A stretch of 64,000 nucleotides of DNA from Micromonospora lupini str. Lupac 08 (GCF_000297395.2 NZ_HF570108.1:757685-821684); one strand, 5' to 3'; shown: positions 16,961 to 26,244, counted from the first letter of the stretch. A program made the numbers and translations. Notes: generated by a model from the letters alone, not told the origin.

Positions 16961-18109
16961 TCAGCGCCCGGCGGGCTTGAGGCCGAGCGGCTTGCCGAGC
17001 AGCGACTCACGGCGCAGCGCGAGCCGGTCGGCGATGGTGCCGAGCGCCTGCGCGGCCGGGGACTCCGGCTCGGCCAGCACGATCGGGTTGCCGGCGTCGC
17101 CGGCCTCGCGGACCCGCGTGTCCAGCGGGATCTGACCGAGCAGCGGCACCTGCGCGCCGATGGTCCGGCTCAGCGACTCGGCGACGGCGGTGCCGCCCCC
17201 GGCGCCGAAGATCTCCATCCGGGAGCCGTCCGGCAGCTCCAGCCAGGACATGTTCTCGATGACGCCGACCACCCGCTGGTGGGTCTGCAGGGCGATCGCC
17301 CCGGCTCGCTCCGCCACCTCGGCGGCGGCGGTCTGCGGGGTGGTGACGATCAGGATCTCCGAGTTGGGCAGGAGCTGGGCCAGTGAGATGGCCACGTCGC
17401 CGGTGCCCGGGGGCAGGTCGAGCAGGAGCACGTCCAGGTCGCCCCAGTAGACGTCGGCCAGGAACTGCTGCAATGCCCGGTGCAGCATCGGGCCGCGCCA
17501 CACCACTGCCGCGTTGCCCGAGGTGAACATGCCGATCGAGATCACCTTCACGCCGTGCGACTGCGGCGGCATGATCATGTCTTCGACGCGGGTCGGTCGG
17601 GCCTCCGTGCCGAGCATCCGCGGCACCGAGTGGCCGTAGATGTCCGCGTCGACCACGCCCACGGAGAGCCCACGGGCGGCGAGCGCCGCCGCCAGGTTGA
17701 CCGTCACGCTGGACTTGCCGACACCGCCCTTGCCGCTGGCCACCGCGTACACCCGGGTGCGCGAGCCGGGCTGGGCGAACGGGATGACCGGCTCCTCGCT
17801 GGCGCCACCGCCGCGCAGCTGCGACTGCAACGACTGCCGCTGCTCGGGGCTCATCACACCGAAGTCGATCTCCACGCCGGTCACGCCGGGCACGGCCGCG
17901 ACGGCGACGGTGATGTCCGTACGCAGCTTGTCCTTGAGCGGGCAGCCGGCGACGGTGAGCAGCAGCTCGACCCGTACGACGCCGTCGGCGCCGATCGTGG
18001 CGGAGCGGACCATGCCCAGTTCGGTGATGGGCCGGCGGATCTCCGGGTCGTTGACGGTGGCCAGGGCGGCCTGGATCGCGTCCTCGACGGTGCTCACGGG
18101 TGCTGACAT
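16961..18109 (-). CDS. mrp: Mrp/NBP35-family iron-sulfur carrier ATPase
   Basis: Mrp (ApbC) binds and transfers Fe-S clusters using ATP. The 382-residue protein has an N-terminal DUF59/MIP18 domain (about residues 5-85, with VAGCPLKD), then a deviant Walker A GKGGVGKS at 126-133, DADIYGHS, and LDLPPGTGD. Where many Mrp proteins carry a C-terminal C-x2-C cluster site after ENMS, this one reads ENMSWLELPDGS without cysteines, as I recall for other actinobacterial copies. Its position next to DUF1003 and MgtE/CBS genes matches Rv1229c-Rv1232c. Confidence 0.9.
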   Translation of the reverse strand: MSAPVSTVEDAIQAALATVNDPEIRRPITELGMVRSATIGADGVVRVELLLTVAGCPLKDKLRTDITVAVAAVPGVTGVEIDFGVMSPEQRQSLQSQLRGGGASEEPVIPFAQPGSRTRVYAVASGKGGVGKSSVTVNLAAALAARGLSVGVVDADIYGHSVPRMLGTEARPTRVEDMIMPPQSHGVKVISIGMFTSGNAAVVWRGPMLHRALQQFLADVYWGDLDVLLLDLPPGTGDVAISLAQLLPNSEILIVTTPQTAAAEVAERAGAIALQTHQRVVGVIENMSWLELPDGSRMEIFGAGGGTAVAESLSRTIGAQVPLLGQIPLDTRVREAGDAGNPIVLAEPESPAAQALGTIADRLALRRESLLGKPLGLKPAGR

Positions 18110-18197
18110 GCCCGCAATGCTACGTCGCGGGGCATCCGCTTCGGCCGCTGGCCGGGAGTGGTGTGAGCCAAACGATGAGCGGAATCCGACCCGTTGA

Positions 18198-18824
18198 TCA
18201 GCGGTCGGGCCGGGCGTCGCGGGCGAAGTCCCCGTCCAGGTCGTCGCGCGGCTCGTCCAGGCCCAGGCCGTCGGTCGCCCGCTGCGCCCGCCGCTCCTGC
18301 TGGCCGTCCTTCTCCTGCTGCCGGCGCTCCAGGCGTTGCCGGCGCTGCCCCGCCTCGTCCAGCTCCTCGGCCAGCCGGGTCAGCTCGGAACGGAGGAAGT
18401 CACGGGTGGCCACCTCGCCGAGCGCGATCCGCAGCGCGGCGATCTCCCGTGCCAGGTACTCGGTGTCCGCCTTCTGGGCGGTGGCCCGCCGCCGGTCCTC
18501 CTCCAGCGCCAACCGGTCCCGGTCGGCCTGCCGGTTCTGGGCCAGCAGGATCAGCGGCGCGGCGTAGCTGGCCTGCAACGACAACACCAGAGTGAGAAAC
18601 GTGAAGGTGTACGGGTCGAAGCGCAGCTCGGCCGGGGCGAGAGTGTTCCAGCCGAACCAGATCGCGATCACCACAGTCATGACGACGATGAAGTTCGCGG
18701 TGCCCATGCCCCGGGCGATGCCCTCCGACCAGCGACCGAAAGCCTCCGCGTCGAACCGGGGGAGCTTGATGCCCCGGGGCTCGCGGGGTTGGTCGAGCCG
18801 CTCCGTACGCCGCTGCTCAGCCAC
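18198..18824 (-). CDS. DUF1003 family membrane protein
   Basis: This 208-residue protein matches DUF1003: an N-terminal basic stretch, two membrane helices (about residues 43-62 and 72-93, FIVVMTVVIAIWFGWN and FLTLVLSLQASYAAPLILL), the conserved AQNRQADRDR just after helix 2, and a long charged C-terminal helix rich in Arg/Glu/Gln that may form a coiled coil. Function unknown. The start overlaps the end of the MgtE/CBS gene by 8 bases, so the two are co-translated, as in mycobacteria. Confidence 0.88.
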   Translation of the reverse strand: MAEQRRTERLDQPREPRGIKLPRFDAEAFGRWSEGIARGMGTANFIVVMTVVIAIWFGWNTLAPAELRFDPYTFTFLTLVLSLQASYAAPLILLAQNRQADRDRLALEEDRRRATAQKADTEYLAREIAALRIALGEVATRDFLRSELTRLAEELDEAGQRRQRLERRQQEKDGQQERRAQRATDGLGLDEPRDDLDGDFARDARPDR

Positions 18825-20109
18825 CGTCGCCGTCCAGCACCGCGTCGGAGGCCCCCGGGGCGCCCAGGGCGTCCCGGTCGCGCCAGTCCCGGGGCAGGGA
18901 GTGGTCCAGCACGTCGTCGACAGTCACGGCGCCGACCAGCCGGTTGCTCCGGTCGATCACCGGCATGGCGACCAGGTCGTAGGTGGCCATGCGGCGGGTG
19001 ATCTCCGGCAGCGGGGTGGTGGGACGCAGCGGGTCGATGTCGTTGACCACCACCTTGCCCAGCAGGTCGGCCGGCGGTTCCCGCAGCAACGCCTGGAAGT
19101 GCACCATGCCCAGGTAGCGGCCGGTCGGGGTGTTCTGCGGCGCCCGGGTCACGAAGACCTGCGCGGCGATGGCGGGGGAGAGCTGCGGCTCCCGGATCCG
19201 GGCCAGCGCCTCGGCGACTGTGGCGTCCGGCGGCAGGATGACCGGCTCCGAGGTCATCACGCTGCCCGCCGTGCCGGGGGTGTACTTCAGCAACTGTCGT
19301 ACCGGGTCGGCCTCGTCCGGCTCCATCAGGTCCAGCAGCACGTCCTGCTCCGGCGGGGGCAGCTCGTTGAGCAGGTCCGCCGCGTCGTCCGGGTCCATCT
19401 CCTCCAGCACGTCCGCGGCCCGTTCCCGGTCCAGCGCGGCGAGGATCTCCACCTGGTCGTGCTCCGGCAGCTCGCTGAGCACGTCGGCGAGCCGCTCGTC
19501 GTTCAACGCCGCCGCGACCTCGTTGCGCCGTGTGTCGGGCAGGTCCTGCAGGGCGTTGGCCAGGTCGGCCGGGCGCATGTCCTCCAGGACGGCGAGCAGG
19601 TTCGCCGTACCCCGGTTGTCGGCGATGCCGCTGAGCCCGCGCACCCGGTCCCACTCGACCTGGTGCAGGTGGCCGCGGCGGCTGAGCCGGCCGGTCTGCT
19701 CGCGGACCGCGACCCGGCTGAGTGACCACTCACCGCCGCGCGTGCACTCCATCGCGACGTCCACCACCGCTCCGGGCTGGCCGCCCGGTTCGAGCTGTAC
19801 GCGCCGGTCCAGCAGTTCCTGAAGCACCAGCAGCTCGTTCGGGCGCTTCTCGAAGCGGCGCAGGTTGAGGGTGCCGGAGCCGAGGACCACCGCGTCCGCG
19901 TCGATCGAGGTGATCCGGTTGATGGACAGGAAGATCCGTCGGCGCATCGGCATCTCGGCGACCAGACCCACCACCTCGGGGGGCCGCTTGGTCGCCCGCA
20001 GCCGTGCCACGGCGTCACGGACCCGTCCCACCTGGTCACCGTTCGGATCGAAGACGGCGACTCCGGCGAGACGGGCGATGTAGACCCGGGTCGGCGTGCT
20101 CACGGGCAC
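18817..20109 (-). CDS. MgtE intracellular N-domain plus CBS domains, soluble
   Basis: This 430-residue protein lacks the MgtE membrane channel. It has a PRC-barrel-like N-terminus (VFDPNGDQVGRVRD), a second beta domain, MgtE-N superhelix repeats with LPEHDQVEILAAL, LEEMDPDDAADLLNELP and LDLMEPDEADPVRQLL, and two C-terminal CBS motifs (VMTSEPVILPPDATV and MPVIDRSNRLVGAVTVDDVL). Such domains sense magnesium and adenine nucleotides, so it is probably a regulator, not a transporter. The start is GTG 20109 or GTG 20103. It is divergent from phzF with only 27 bases between, so promoters must overlap. Confidence 0.88.
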   Translation of the reverse strand: MPVSTPTRVYIARLAGVAVFDPNGDQVGRVRDAVARLRATKRPPEVVGLVAEMPMRRRIFLSINRITSIDADAVVLGSGTLNLRRFEKRPNELLVLQELLDRRVQLEPGGQPGAVVDVAMECTRGGEWSLSRVAVREQTGRLSRRGHLHQVEWDRVRGLSGIADNRGTANLLAVLEDMRPADLANALQDLPDTRRNEVAAALNDERLADVLSELPEHDQVEILAALDRERAADVLEEMDPDDAADLLNELPPPEQDVLLDLMEPDEADPVRQLLKYTPGTAGSVMTSEPVILPPDATVAEALARIREPQLSPAIAAQVFVTRAPQNTPTGRYLGMVHFQALLREPPADLLGKVVVNDIDPLRPTTPLPEITRRMATYDLVAMPVIDRSNRLVGAVTVDDVLDHSLPRDWRDRDALGAPGASDAVLDGDGG

Positions 20110-20136
20110 CAGCCTAAGCGCCTAGTGTTTATCAAC

Positions 20137-21012
20137 ATGTCGACCTTGGCCTACGAGATCGTGGACGTCTTCACCGACCGCCCGTTCGCCGGCAACCCGC
20201 TGGCCGTGGTGTTCGGCGCTGAGGCGCTGGCCACGGAGCAGATGCAGGCGCTGGCGCTGGAGTTCAACCTCTCCGAGACGGTGTTCGTGCTGCCACCCAC
20301 GCAGGTGGGAGCCACCTACCGGGCCCGCATCTTCACACCGGCCGAGGAGCTGCCGTTCGCCGGGCACCCGAGTGTCGGCGCGGCGGTCGTCGCGAGTCGA
20401 CGCGGAATGTTCGGTGTGGGGCAGGTCACCCAGGAGTGCGGCGCCGGTGTGCTGCCGATCGAGGTGACCGCGTCCGGGGCGACGCTCACCGGAGGCAGCC
20501 CCACCCTCGGCCCCGAGCTGGACCCGGAGCCGTTGCTGGAGATCGCCGGGCTGGTCGCGGACGACCATGACCGTGCCGGGCCCGCCCCCCGGGTGGCCGG
20601 CTGCGGGCTGGAGTTCCCCTACCTGCCGGTCCGTCCGGATGCGGTGGCCCGGGCTCGGGTGAACCCGGCAGCAGCGGAACGGTACGGGGTGGCGCACGTC
20701 AGCGTCTTCTCCTGGGACGCCGGCACGCAAACCGCGCACGCCCGGGTCTTCGTGCCGGGGATCGGCGTTCCGGAGGACCCGGCGACCGGTTCGGCGGCGC
20801 TCGGGCTCGGGGTCTGGCTGGTGGCGACCGGTCTGCTTCCGGGCGAGGGCCTGGCGCACTACGCGGTACGCCAGGGCATCGAGATGAACCGCCCGTCCGC
20901 GCTGGCCTGCACGGTGACCGCGGCGAACGGTGTGGCCGTCGGCGCGACGGTCGCCGGCCAGGTGATGCCGGTGGCCCGGGGCGAGATCGCCGTGCCGCCG
21001 TTCGTGGGCTGA
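20137..21012 (+). CDS. PhzF family isomerase
   Basis: This 291-residue protein has the PhzF/diaminopimelate-epimerase-like double fold: DVFTDRPFAGNP at the start, the catalytic Glu in EFNLSETVFVL (about residue 46), ELPFAGHPSVGAA, and PEDPATGSAAL in the second half. PhzF proper isomerises dihydrohydroxyanthranilate in phenazine synthesis, but most members are stand-alone isomerases of unknown substrate; no phenazine genes are present here. ATG 20137 is preferred over the in-frame GTG 20125. The next gene starts near 21043 in the same direction. Confidence 0.9.
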   Translation: MSTLAYEIVDVFTDRPFAGNPLAVVFGAEALATEQMQALALEFNLSETVFVLPPTQVGATYRARIFTPAEELPFAGHPSVGAAVVASRRGMFGVGQVTQECGAGVLPIEVTASGATLTGGSPTLGPELDPEPLLEIAGLVADDHDRAGPAPRVAGCGLEFPYLPVRPDAVARARVNPAAAERYGVAHVSVFSWDAGTQTAHARVFVPGIGVPEDPATGSAALGLGVWLVATGLLPGEGLAHYAVRQGIEMNRPSALACTVTAANGVAVGATVAGQVMPVARGEIAVPPFVG

Positions 21013-21042
21013 GTGACGGCGCCGATGCGGGAGAATGCCCGT

Positions 21043-21555
21043 GTGACGGACGAGAATGCCTCCGGTGGCACGCCGCTGGTCGACGAGGCGATGAAGAAGG
21101 CCGCGGTGGCCTGGGTCAGCGTGTCCGGTGGGCCGGCGCTCGCGCTCTGGTGCGCTCCGCTGGAGGGCGCGCTCCTCGTGGTGAGCGGGCCGGGCGAGCA
21201 GGCCGCGCCGGGGCTTGCCGACGCGACCGAGGCGCAGGTCACCCTGCGCGGCGACCACGGAGGACGGATCGTCACCTGGCCGGCCCGGGTGACCCGGCTG
21301 GCACCCGGCACCGACGCGTGGGACACCGCCGCGCCGCTGGTGGCGGCCAAGCGCCTGAACGCTCCCGGCCCGACCGCCGACCTGGTGGCCCGCTGGGCGG
21401 CCGAGGGTTGCGCGGTGAACCGACTCGCCCCGGCCGGCGAGCCGCTGACCGGCGCCGGCCTGCCGTCCGACGCGCAGACCGAGGAGCCTCGGGAGACTCC
21501 GGCGGTTCGCGCCACCCGCAAGCCGTTCCGCCTGCACCGCGTCCGCCGCCGCTGA
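21043..21555 (+). CDS. conserved hypothetical protein
   Basis: I do not recognise this 170-residue protein. The N-terminal part (VDEAMKKAAVAWVSVSG, then ALWCAPLEGALLVVSGPGEQ) looks like a compact alpha/beta domain, and the C-terminal 40 residues are polar and end in basic residues. Its composition suggests a cytosolic protein. The GTG at 21043 has GGGAGA nine bases upstream; GTG 21013 and ATG 21025 are in-frame alternatives and would put the start next to the phzF stop. It is probably co-transcribed with phzF. Confidence 0.65.
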   Translation: MTDENASGGTPLVDEAMKKAAVAWVSVSGGPALALWCAPLEGALLVVSGPGEQAAPGLADATEAQVTLRGDHGGRIVTWPARVTRLAPGTDAWDTAAPLVAAKRLNAPGPTADLVARWAAEGCAVNRLAPAGEPLTGAGLPSDAQTEEPRETPAVRATRKPFRLHRVRRR

Positions 21556-21653
21556 CCACGGGCCGCTGGCCCGGCCCTGCGGGCCGCTGACCCGTGCGGC
21601 CGGCCGACCCGTGCGGCCCGCCGGCAGGCTGGTCCGTTCGGTCGGCGTCGTGG

Positions 21654-22400
21654 TCAGGCCGCCGGGCCGCCGACGCCTGAGCCGACGCCGAAGGTGCCCA
21701 CGCCGGCTGTCTCGGCGGCGGTGCCCACGAGGTCGAGCACCTCGCGCAGGGCGCCGAGCGTGCGGCCGCGCCATTCCCGGTCCGCGTTGAACACCATGTG
21801 CTCGGCCAGGTCGGGCGCGGCCAGCCGGACGGCGGTCATCCCGGCCCGTTCGGCGCCGGTCAGCTCCTGACTGCCGCCGTCGCCGACGTACAGGCACTCG
21901 TCCGGCGCGAGCCCGAGCCGACGGCACGCGGTCAGGTAGAGCGCCGCGTCCGGCTTGCAGCGTCCGACCTGCACGGAGAAGACCCGCACGTCGAGCAGGG
22001 GTGCGATCGCGAGCTGCGGCAGGAAGGCCGGCAGTTCGTGCGTACAGTCGCTGACCACGCCGGTGCGCAGGCCGCGCTGGCGCAGCGCGGCCAGCACGGG
22101 CACCGCGTCGGCCCGTAGCCGGGTGTCCGCGCGGATCGCCCGGTGCCGGGACGCCACCGCCGCCCGCAGGGCACGGTCACTGGGGTGTACGCCGGCCTGG
22201 GCGCACACCCACCGCAGGGTCGCCTCCGCGTTGCCGAGCAGCCCGCTGGCCCGCTCGTAGTAGGTGCGATTCAGCACCTCGGTCAGTGTCTCGGTGGGGC
22301 AGCCGAGCAACTCCGCGGTGCCGAGGTGCGCGGCACCACGCTGGACCGAACGGGTAAGCGTGCCGAAGAAGTCGAACAGCACCGCCTGGTAGTCGGGCAT
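21654..22400 (-). CDS. HAD family hydrolase
   Basis: This 248-residue haloacid-dehalogenase-fold hydrolase has motif I as LFDFFGTLT (nucleophile Asp near residue 9, second acidic position replaced by Phe as in some dehalogenase-like members), motif II VVSDCTHE, motif III Lys in VGRCKPDAALY and motif IV VGDGGSQEL. It probably dephosphorylates a small metabolite or processes a haloacid; substrate unknown. ATG 22400 has GGAGG 10 bases upstream. Upstream in-frame codons are antisense to the DMT transporter and are not used. Confidence 0.88.
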   Translation of the reverse strand: MPDYQAVLFDFFGTLTRSVQRGAAHLGTAELLGCPTETLTEVLNRTYYERASGLLGNAEATLRWVCAQAGVHPSDRALRAAVASRHRAIRADTRLRADAVPVLAALRQRGLRTGVVSDCTHELPAFLPQLAIAPLLDVRVFSVQVGRCKPDAALYLTACRRLGLAPDECLYVGDGGSQELTGAERAGMTAVRLAAPDLAEHMVFNADREWRGRTLGALREVLDLVGTAAETAGVGTFGVGSGVGGPAA

Positions 22401-22505
22401 CGGGGAGCGCCTCCGGGCGGTAGAGGGTCGTCGGCGCGAACGCGCGTGATCGTAACGGAGCGCTGACGGTCCGTGCTGCCCGTGATCGTGTGACCATTGC
22501 TTCCC

Positions 22506-23465
22506 GTGCCCCCTGGATCTCCCCGCCCGCCGCTGGACCCGCTGACCACCGGCGCCGTCGGCCTGGCCGTCGTCGCCGTGTCGTCGTCCGCGCCGCTGAT
22601 CGCGTACGCCGCCGCTCCCGCCCTGGCCATCGCCTTCTGGCGCAACCTGCTCGCGGTGGCCGTGTTGAGCCCGTTCTCGCTGGCCCGGCGGCGCGCGGAG
22701 TTCCGCAGGCTGGCCGTCGGCGCGGGCCGGCGGGAGGGTCTGTTCTGCGTCCTCTCCGGGGTCGCGTTGGCCGGGCACTTCGCGACCTGGGTCCCGAGCG
22801 CCAAGCTCACGTCCGTCGCCGCTGCCACCGCGCTTGTCGCCACCCAGCCGGTCTGGCAGGGGCTGATCGCGCGTGCCCAGGGCCGTCGGCTGCCGCCGGT
22901 GGTGTGGATCGGCATCGCCGTGGCCGTCGGCGGAGCGGTGATCGCCACCGGCGCGGACGCGGGCATCTCCGGCCGGGCCGTCGTCGGCGACCTGCTGGCG
23001 GTGACCGGGGGAATGTTCGCGGCCGTCTACACCGCCTTCGGCGAACGGGCCCGGGCCAGCATCAGCACCACCACCTACACGACCATCTGCTACGGCATCT
23101 GCGCGCTGATCCTGCTGGTGATCTGTCTGGTCGGTGGGGTCCGGATGACCGGCTTCGACGGGCGGACGTGGCTGGCGATCCTGGCCCTGGTGGCCGGCGC
23201 CCAACTGCTCGGGCACTCGATGTTCAACTACGCCCTGCAGAAGATCCCCGCCACCACGGTGAGCGTGCTGATCCTGCTGGAGGCCCCCGGCGCGGCCCTG
23301 CTCGGCTGGGCCTGGCTGGGTCAGCTGCCCCGCCCGTACGCGCTGCTGGGCATGGCGTTGCTGCTGGTCGGGGTCGTGGTGGTGGTGTTGGGCGGCGCCC
23401 GCGCCGGCCGCCGTACGACGCCGCCAACCGCTCTGCCAGCCGACCCCGCCCCACTGGAGGGCTGA
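22506..23465 (+). CDS. EamA/DMT family transporter
   Basis: This 319-residue integral membrane protein has about ten hydrophobic segments and two EamA repeats, seen in FWRNLLAV and HFATWVPSAKLTSVAAATALVATQPVW in the first half and QKIPATTVSVLILLEAPGAALLGW in the second. Members of this drug/metabolite family export amino acids, nucleosides or other small molecules; the substrate cannot be told. The start is GTG 22506, or TTG 22497. The gene is divergent from the HAD hydrolase by 105 bases. Confidence 0.9.
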   Translation: MPPGSPRPPLDPLTTGAVGLAVVAVSSSAPLIAYAAAPALAIAFWRNLLAVAVLSPFSLARRRAEFRRLAVGAGRREGLFCVLSGVALAGHFATWVPSAKLTSVAAATALVATQPVWQGLIARAQGRRLPPVVWIGIAVAVGGAVIATGADAGISGRAVVGDLLAVTGGMFAAVYTAFGERARASISTTTYTTICYGICALILLVICLVGGVRMTGFDGRTWLAILALVAGAQLLGHSMFNYALQKIPATTVSVLILLEAPGAALLGWAWLGQLPRPYALLGMALLLVGVVVVVLGGARAGRRTTPPTALPADPAPLEG

Positions 23466-23471
23466 GGGCTC

Positions 23472-23747
23472 TCAGACCTCGTGGACCTCGATCACCCGGG
23501 TGTTCGGAGCTGCCGTGCCCAGGGCGGCACGCAGGTCGGTCCGCTCCGGGTCGACGAGGAACGACTCGTAGCCGGCCCGGTCGTCGAAGGTGATCACGTG
23601 GACCTCGGTCCGCCCGTCGGTGCCGCGCAGCCGTCGTTCCAGCCGGCCACCGTGCCGGTCGAGCAGCGCCAGAACGGTGTCCTCGTAGCGCTGACCGGCG
23701 GCCTCGGCCCCGGCCGGATACTCGACGATCGCGACAAGCGTCAGCAT
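23472..23747 (-). CDS. small ferredoxin-like alpha/beta barrel protein (DUF1330/monooxygenase-like)
   Basis: This 91-residue protein begins MLTLVAIVEYPAG and ends TRVIEVHEV, with one central helix around residues 17-32 and FDDRAGYESFLVD in the second half. The strand-helix-strand pattern fits dimeric alpha/beta-barrel proteins such as DUF1330 or antibiotic-monooxygenase-like families. No catalytic residues can be pointed to. It lies 10 bases downstream of the SDR gene in the same direction and is probably its operon partner. Confidence 0.7.
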   Translation of the reverse strand: MLTLVAIVEYPAGAEAAGQRYEDTVLALLDRHGGRLERRLRGTDGRTEVHVITFDDRAGYESFLVDPERTDLRAALGTAAPNTRVIEVHEV

Positions 23748-23757
23748 GACGGCCACG

Positions 23758-24603
23758 CTACCCAGCGATGCCGACGGCCGTGGCGCTGGCTTCCCAGAGC
23801 CGGGCCGCGAGCCGCGGGTCGGCCGCCTTGCGGTACGGCCGGCGTGGCCGGCGGTTGTAGTGGTACGCCCCGTTGACGAGCCGGGCCGGATCCTGGTTGG
23901 CCAGCCAGACCAGCGTCTCGGCGCCCTTCTCCGGGCTGCGGAACGGCAGGAACCGCATGCCGAACGCGACCATCGGGCTGTCGTTGGCGAACCTCGTACG
24001 CACCACCCCCGGGTGGAAGCTGTGCGTGGGAATGTGCGGCCAGCGGCGGGCCGCCTCGGCGGCGAACAGGATGTTTGCCTGTTTGCTGGTGCCGTACGCG
24101 CCCATTGGCCGGTAACCGCGCAGCGGCTTGTTGAGGTCGTCCGGGTCGAGCGCGCCGAAGCGGTGCGCACCCGAGGCGGTCACCACGATCCGGCCGACCC
24201 GGTCGGCGAGCAGATTGGTCAGCAGGAAGGGGGCTAGGTGGTTGGCCTGGATCGACAGCTCGAAACCGTCGACGGTGGTGAGCGGTTGGAGCGCGATGGC
24301 CCCGGCGTTGTTGGCAAGCACGTCGATCCGGTCGTACGCGTCGCGCAGCCGCTCGGCGAGCCCGCGTACGTCGTCGAGGACCGCGAAGTCGGCCCGGAAC
24401 AACTCGGGACGCGCGCCCGAGGTCTCCCGTACCCGTTCCGCCGCGGCCTGCAGGCGGGCCGGGTCCCGTCCGACAAGCACCACCTGGTCTCCGCGGCACG
24501 CGAAGTTCACCGCGGCGGCCAGTCCGATGCCGGAGCTGGCCCCGGTCACCACCACGAGTCGACGCCCAGTGAGATCTTCCACAGGTCCATTCACCCCGGT
24601 CAT
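23758..24603 (-). CDS. short-chain dehydrogenase/reductase
   Basis: This 281-residue classical SDR has the cofactor motif TGASSGIGLA, NNAGA, the catalytic Ser in VVTASGAHRFG and the YxxxK motif as YGTSKQAN. The HPGVVRT segment and a C-terminal extension resemble the retinol-dehydrogenase/WW-oxidoreductase-like branch rather than FabG. The substrate is not predictable. A small alpha/beta-barrel protein gene follows 10 bases later. The neighbour upstream (citE-like) is divergent. Confidence 0.88.
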   Translation of the reverse strand: MTGVNGPVEDLTGRRLVVVTGASSGIGLAAAVNFACRGDQVVLVGRDPARLQAAAERVRETSGARPELFRADFAVLDDVRGLAERLRDAYDRIDVLANNAGAIALQPLTTVDGFELSIQANHLAPFLLTNLLADRVGRIVVTASGAHRFGALDPDDLNKPLRGYRPMGAYGTSKQANILFAAEAARRWPHIPTHSFHPGVVRTRFANDSPMVAFGMRFLPFRSPEKGAETLVWLANQDPARLVNGAYHYNRRPRRPYRKAADPRLAARLWEASATAVGIAG

Positions 24604-24707
24604 GGCGCGAGGTTACCGTGACGTCACCACGTCCTTTGGGATCGTTAAGTTTTCCTCGGAGTCAGCTGGCGTCGGCGTGCCCGCCGGACGCTGGAAGGAG
24701 CGCATTC

Positions 24708-25664
24708 ATGGCCGCAGTCGGTCGCCCCCGCCGGTCCTGCCTCGCCGTGCCGGGTTCGAGCGTCAAGATGCTCGGCAAGGCGCAGGGTCTCCCCGCCGAC
24801 CAGGTCTTCCTCGATCTGGAGGACGCCGTCGCGCCGCTGGCCAAGCCGGATGCCCGCAAGAACATCGTGGCCGCTCTCAACGACGGTGACTGGGCCGGCA
24901 AGACCCGGGTGGTCCGGGTCAACGACCTGACGACCCCGTGGACCTACCGGGACGTCATCGAGGTGGTCGAGGGCGCCGGCGCGAACCTCGACTGCATCAT
25001 GCTGCCGAAGGTGCAGAACGCCGCCCAGGTGCAGTGGCTGGACCTGACGCTCACCCAGATCGAGAAGACGATAGGCCTCGAGGTCGGTCGGATCGGCATC
25101 GAGGCGCAGATCGAGAACGCGGCGGGTCTGGTCAACGTGGACGCCATCGCGGCCGCCTCGCCGCGCGTGGAGACCATCATCTTCGGCCCGGCCGACTTCA
25201 TGGCGTCGATCAACATGAGGTCGCTGGTGGTCGGCGGCCTGATCCCGGACTACCCGGGCGACCCGTACCACTACATCCTGATGCGCATCCTGATGGCCGC
25301 GCGGATGCACGACAAGCAGGCCATCGACGGCCCGTTCCTGCAGATCCGCGACGTCGACGCGTTCCGCGAGGTGGCCAAGCGCTCGGCGGCGCTGGGCTTC
25401 GACGGCAAGTGGGTGCTGCACCCGGGCCAGATCGACGCCGCCAACGAGGTCTACCAGCCCGCCCAGGCCGACTACGACCACGCCGAGTTGATCCTCGACG
25501 CGTACGAGCACTACACCTCGGAGGCCGGCGGCAGGCTCGGCGCGGTGATGCTCGGCGACGAGATGATCGACGAAGCGTCCCGCAAGATGGCACTGGTGAT
25601 CGCCGCCAAGGGCCGCGCCGCCGGGATGAGCCGTACCTCGTCGTTCACCCCGCCGGCCGAGTGA
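24708..25664 (+). CDS. HpcH/HpaI-CitE family lyase, probable malyl-CoA/methylmalyl-CoA lyase
   Basis: This 318-residue TIM-barrel lyase contains [19 protein letters not shown], the acidic metal site in [14 protein letters not shown] and FGPADFMAS. Length and motifs fit the Mcl1/CitE-like enzymes that split L-malyl-CoA or (2R,3S)-beta-methylmalyl-CoA in the ethylmalonyl-CoA pathway. The ATG at 24708 follows GGAAGGAG. A candidate methylsuccinyl-CoA dehydrogenase (27.99 kb) and mesaconyl-CoA hydratase (34.35 kb) lie nearby, which favours this over a citrate-lyase role. Enzyme family is secure, substrate inferred. Confidence 0.85.
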   Translation: MAAVGRPRRSCLAVPGSSVKMLGKAQGLPADQVFLDLEDAVAPLAKPDARKNIVAALNDGDWAGKTRVVRVNDLTTPWTYRDVIEVVEGAGANLDCIMLPKVQNAAQVQWLDLTLTQIEKTIGLEVGRIGIEAQIENAAGLVNVDAIAAASPRVETIIFGPADFMASINMRSLVVGGLIPDYPGDPYHYILMRILMAARMHDKQAIDGPFLQIRDVDAFREVAKRSAALGFDGKWVLHPGQIDAANEVYQPAQADYDHAELILDAYEHYTSEAGGRLGAVMLGDEMIDEASRKMALVIAAKGRAAGMSRTSSFTPPAE

Positions 25665-25703
25665 CGGGTCGGGCCGGGGCGGCCGCCGCCGGCTGCCGAC
25701 CCG
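25665..25703. terminator. candidate hairpin after the CitE-like lyase
   Basis: CGGGTCGG at 25665-25672 can pair with CCGACCCG at 25696-25703, and the loop contains a second self-complementary GGCCGCCGCCGGC. It lies just after the stop and between convergent genes, so it could end both transcripts. Confidence 0.4.
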
Positions 25704-25740
25704 GCCCACCAGCAGGCGGTACGCGGACCCGCCGGCCGGG

Positions 25741-26244
25741 TCAGTAGCTGCTGCTGCTGCTGCTGTCGTTGCCGGTCGTGACCGCGAAGACGATCGCGAC
25801 GACGTAGAACGCGATCAGCAGCACCATCAGCGCGGTGACGATCCAGCCGACGATGATGCCGGCCTTCGCCATCCCCTCGCCGCCCTCGCCACTGGCCCGG
25901 ATCTGCTTCCGCGCCACGTGACCGAGGATCGCCCCGATCGGCCCGGTGATGCCGCAGGTGGTCAGGCCGGCCAGGGCCAGCACGAGCGCCGCGATGGCCA
26001 GCCCGTTGGTCTTCGGCGGTGGCGGGTAGCCGTAACCGGGTTGCGGCGGGTAGCCGGGCGGCGCGTACGCCCCCGGCGGCACCTGCCCACCGGCGTACGG
26101 GTCGACAGGCCCGTACGGGTTTCCGGGGCCAGGTTGGGTCGGGACCGGCTGGCCGGCCACCAGGGTCGGGTCCGGCGGTGCGCTCGACGGCTGAGCCGAC
26201 CAGGTGGGGTCGGTCCAACCGCCGGGGGGTGGGGGATTGGTCAT
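25741..26244 (-). CDS. DUF4190-type membrane protein, Pro-rich N-terminus (paralogue 1)
   Basis: The 167-residue protein has a cytoplasmic Pro/Gly/Tyr-rich N-terminus ([14 protein letters not shown]), then two hydrophobic segments (about 81-105 and 124-150) separated by [22 protein letters not shown], the DUF4190 signature. It ends in a run of six serines and a tyrosine. Function unknown; such proteins are frequent and repeated in actinomycetes. A close paralogue with the same layout and orientation lies at 27281-27817, on the other side of an SDR gene. Confidence 0.8.
   Translation of the reverse strand: MTNPPPPGGWTDPTWSAQPSSAPPDPTLVAGQPVPTQPGPGNPYGPVDPYAGGQVPPGAYAPPGYPPQPGYGYPPPPKTNGLAIAALVLALAGLTTCGITGPIGAILGHVARKQIRASGEGGEGMAKAGIIVGWIVTALMVLLIAFYVVAIVFAVTTGNDSSSSSSY

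Noticed and set aside
16640..17386. Plus-strand frames through the 19-bp array (Cys/Ala/Val repeats)
   Set aside because: Open only because the repeat unit lacks stops; no ribosome site, and the frame continues antisense to mrp.
20125..21012. Phenazine biosynthesis cluster suggested by phzF
   Set aside because: PhzF-fold proteins are common stand-alone isomerases and no other phz gene is present.
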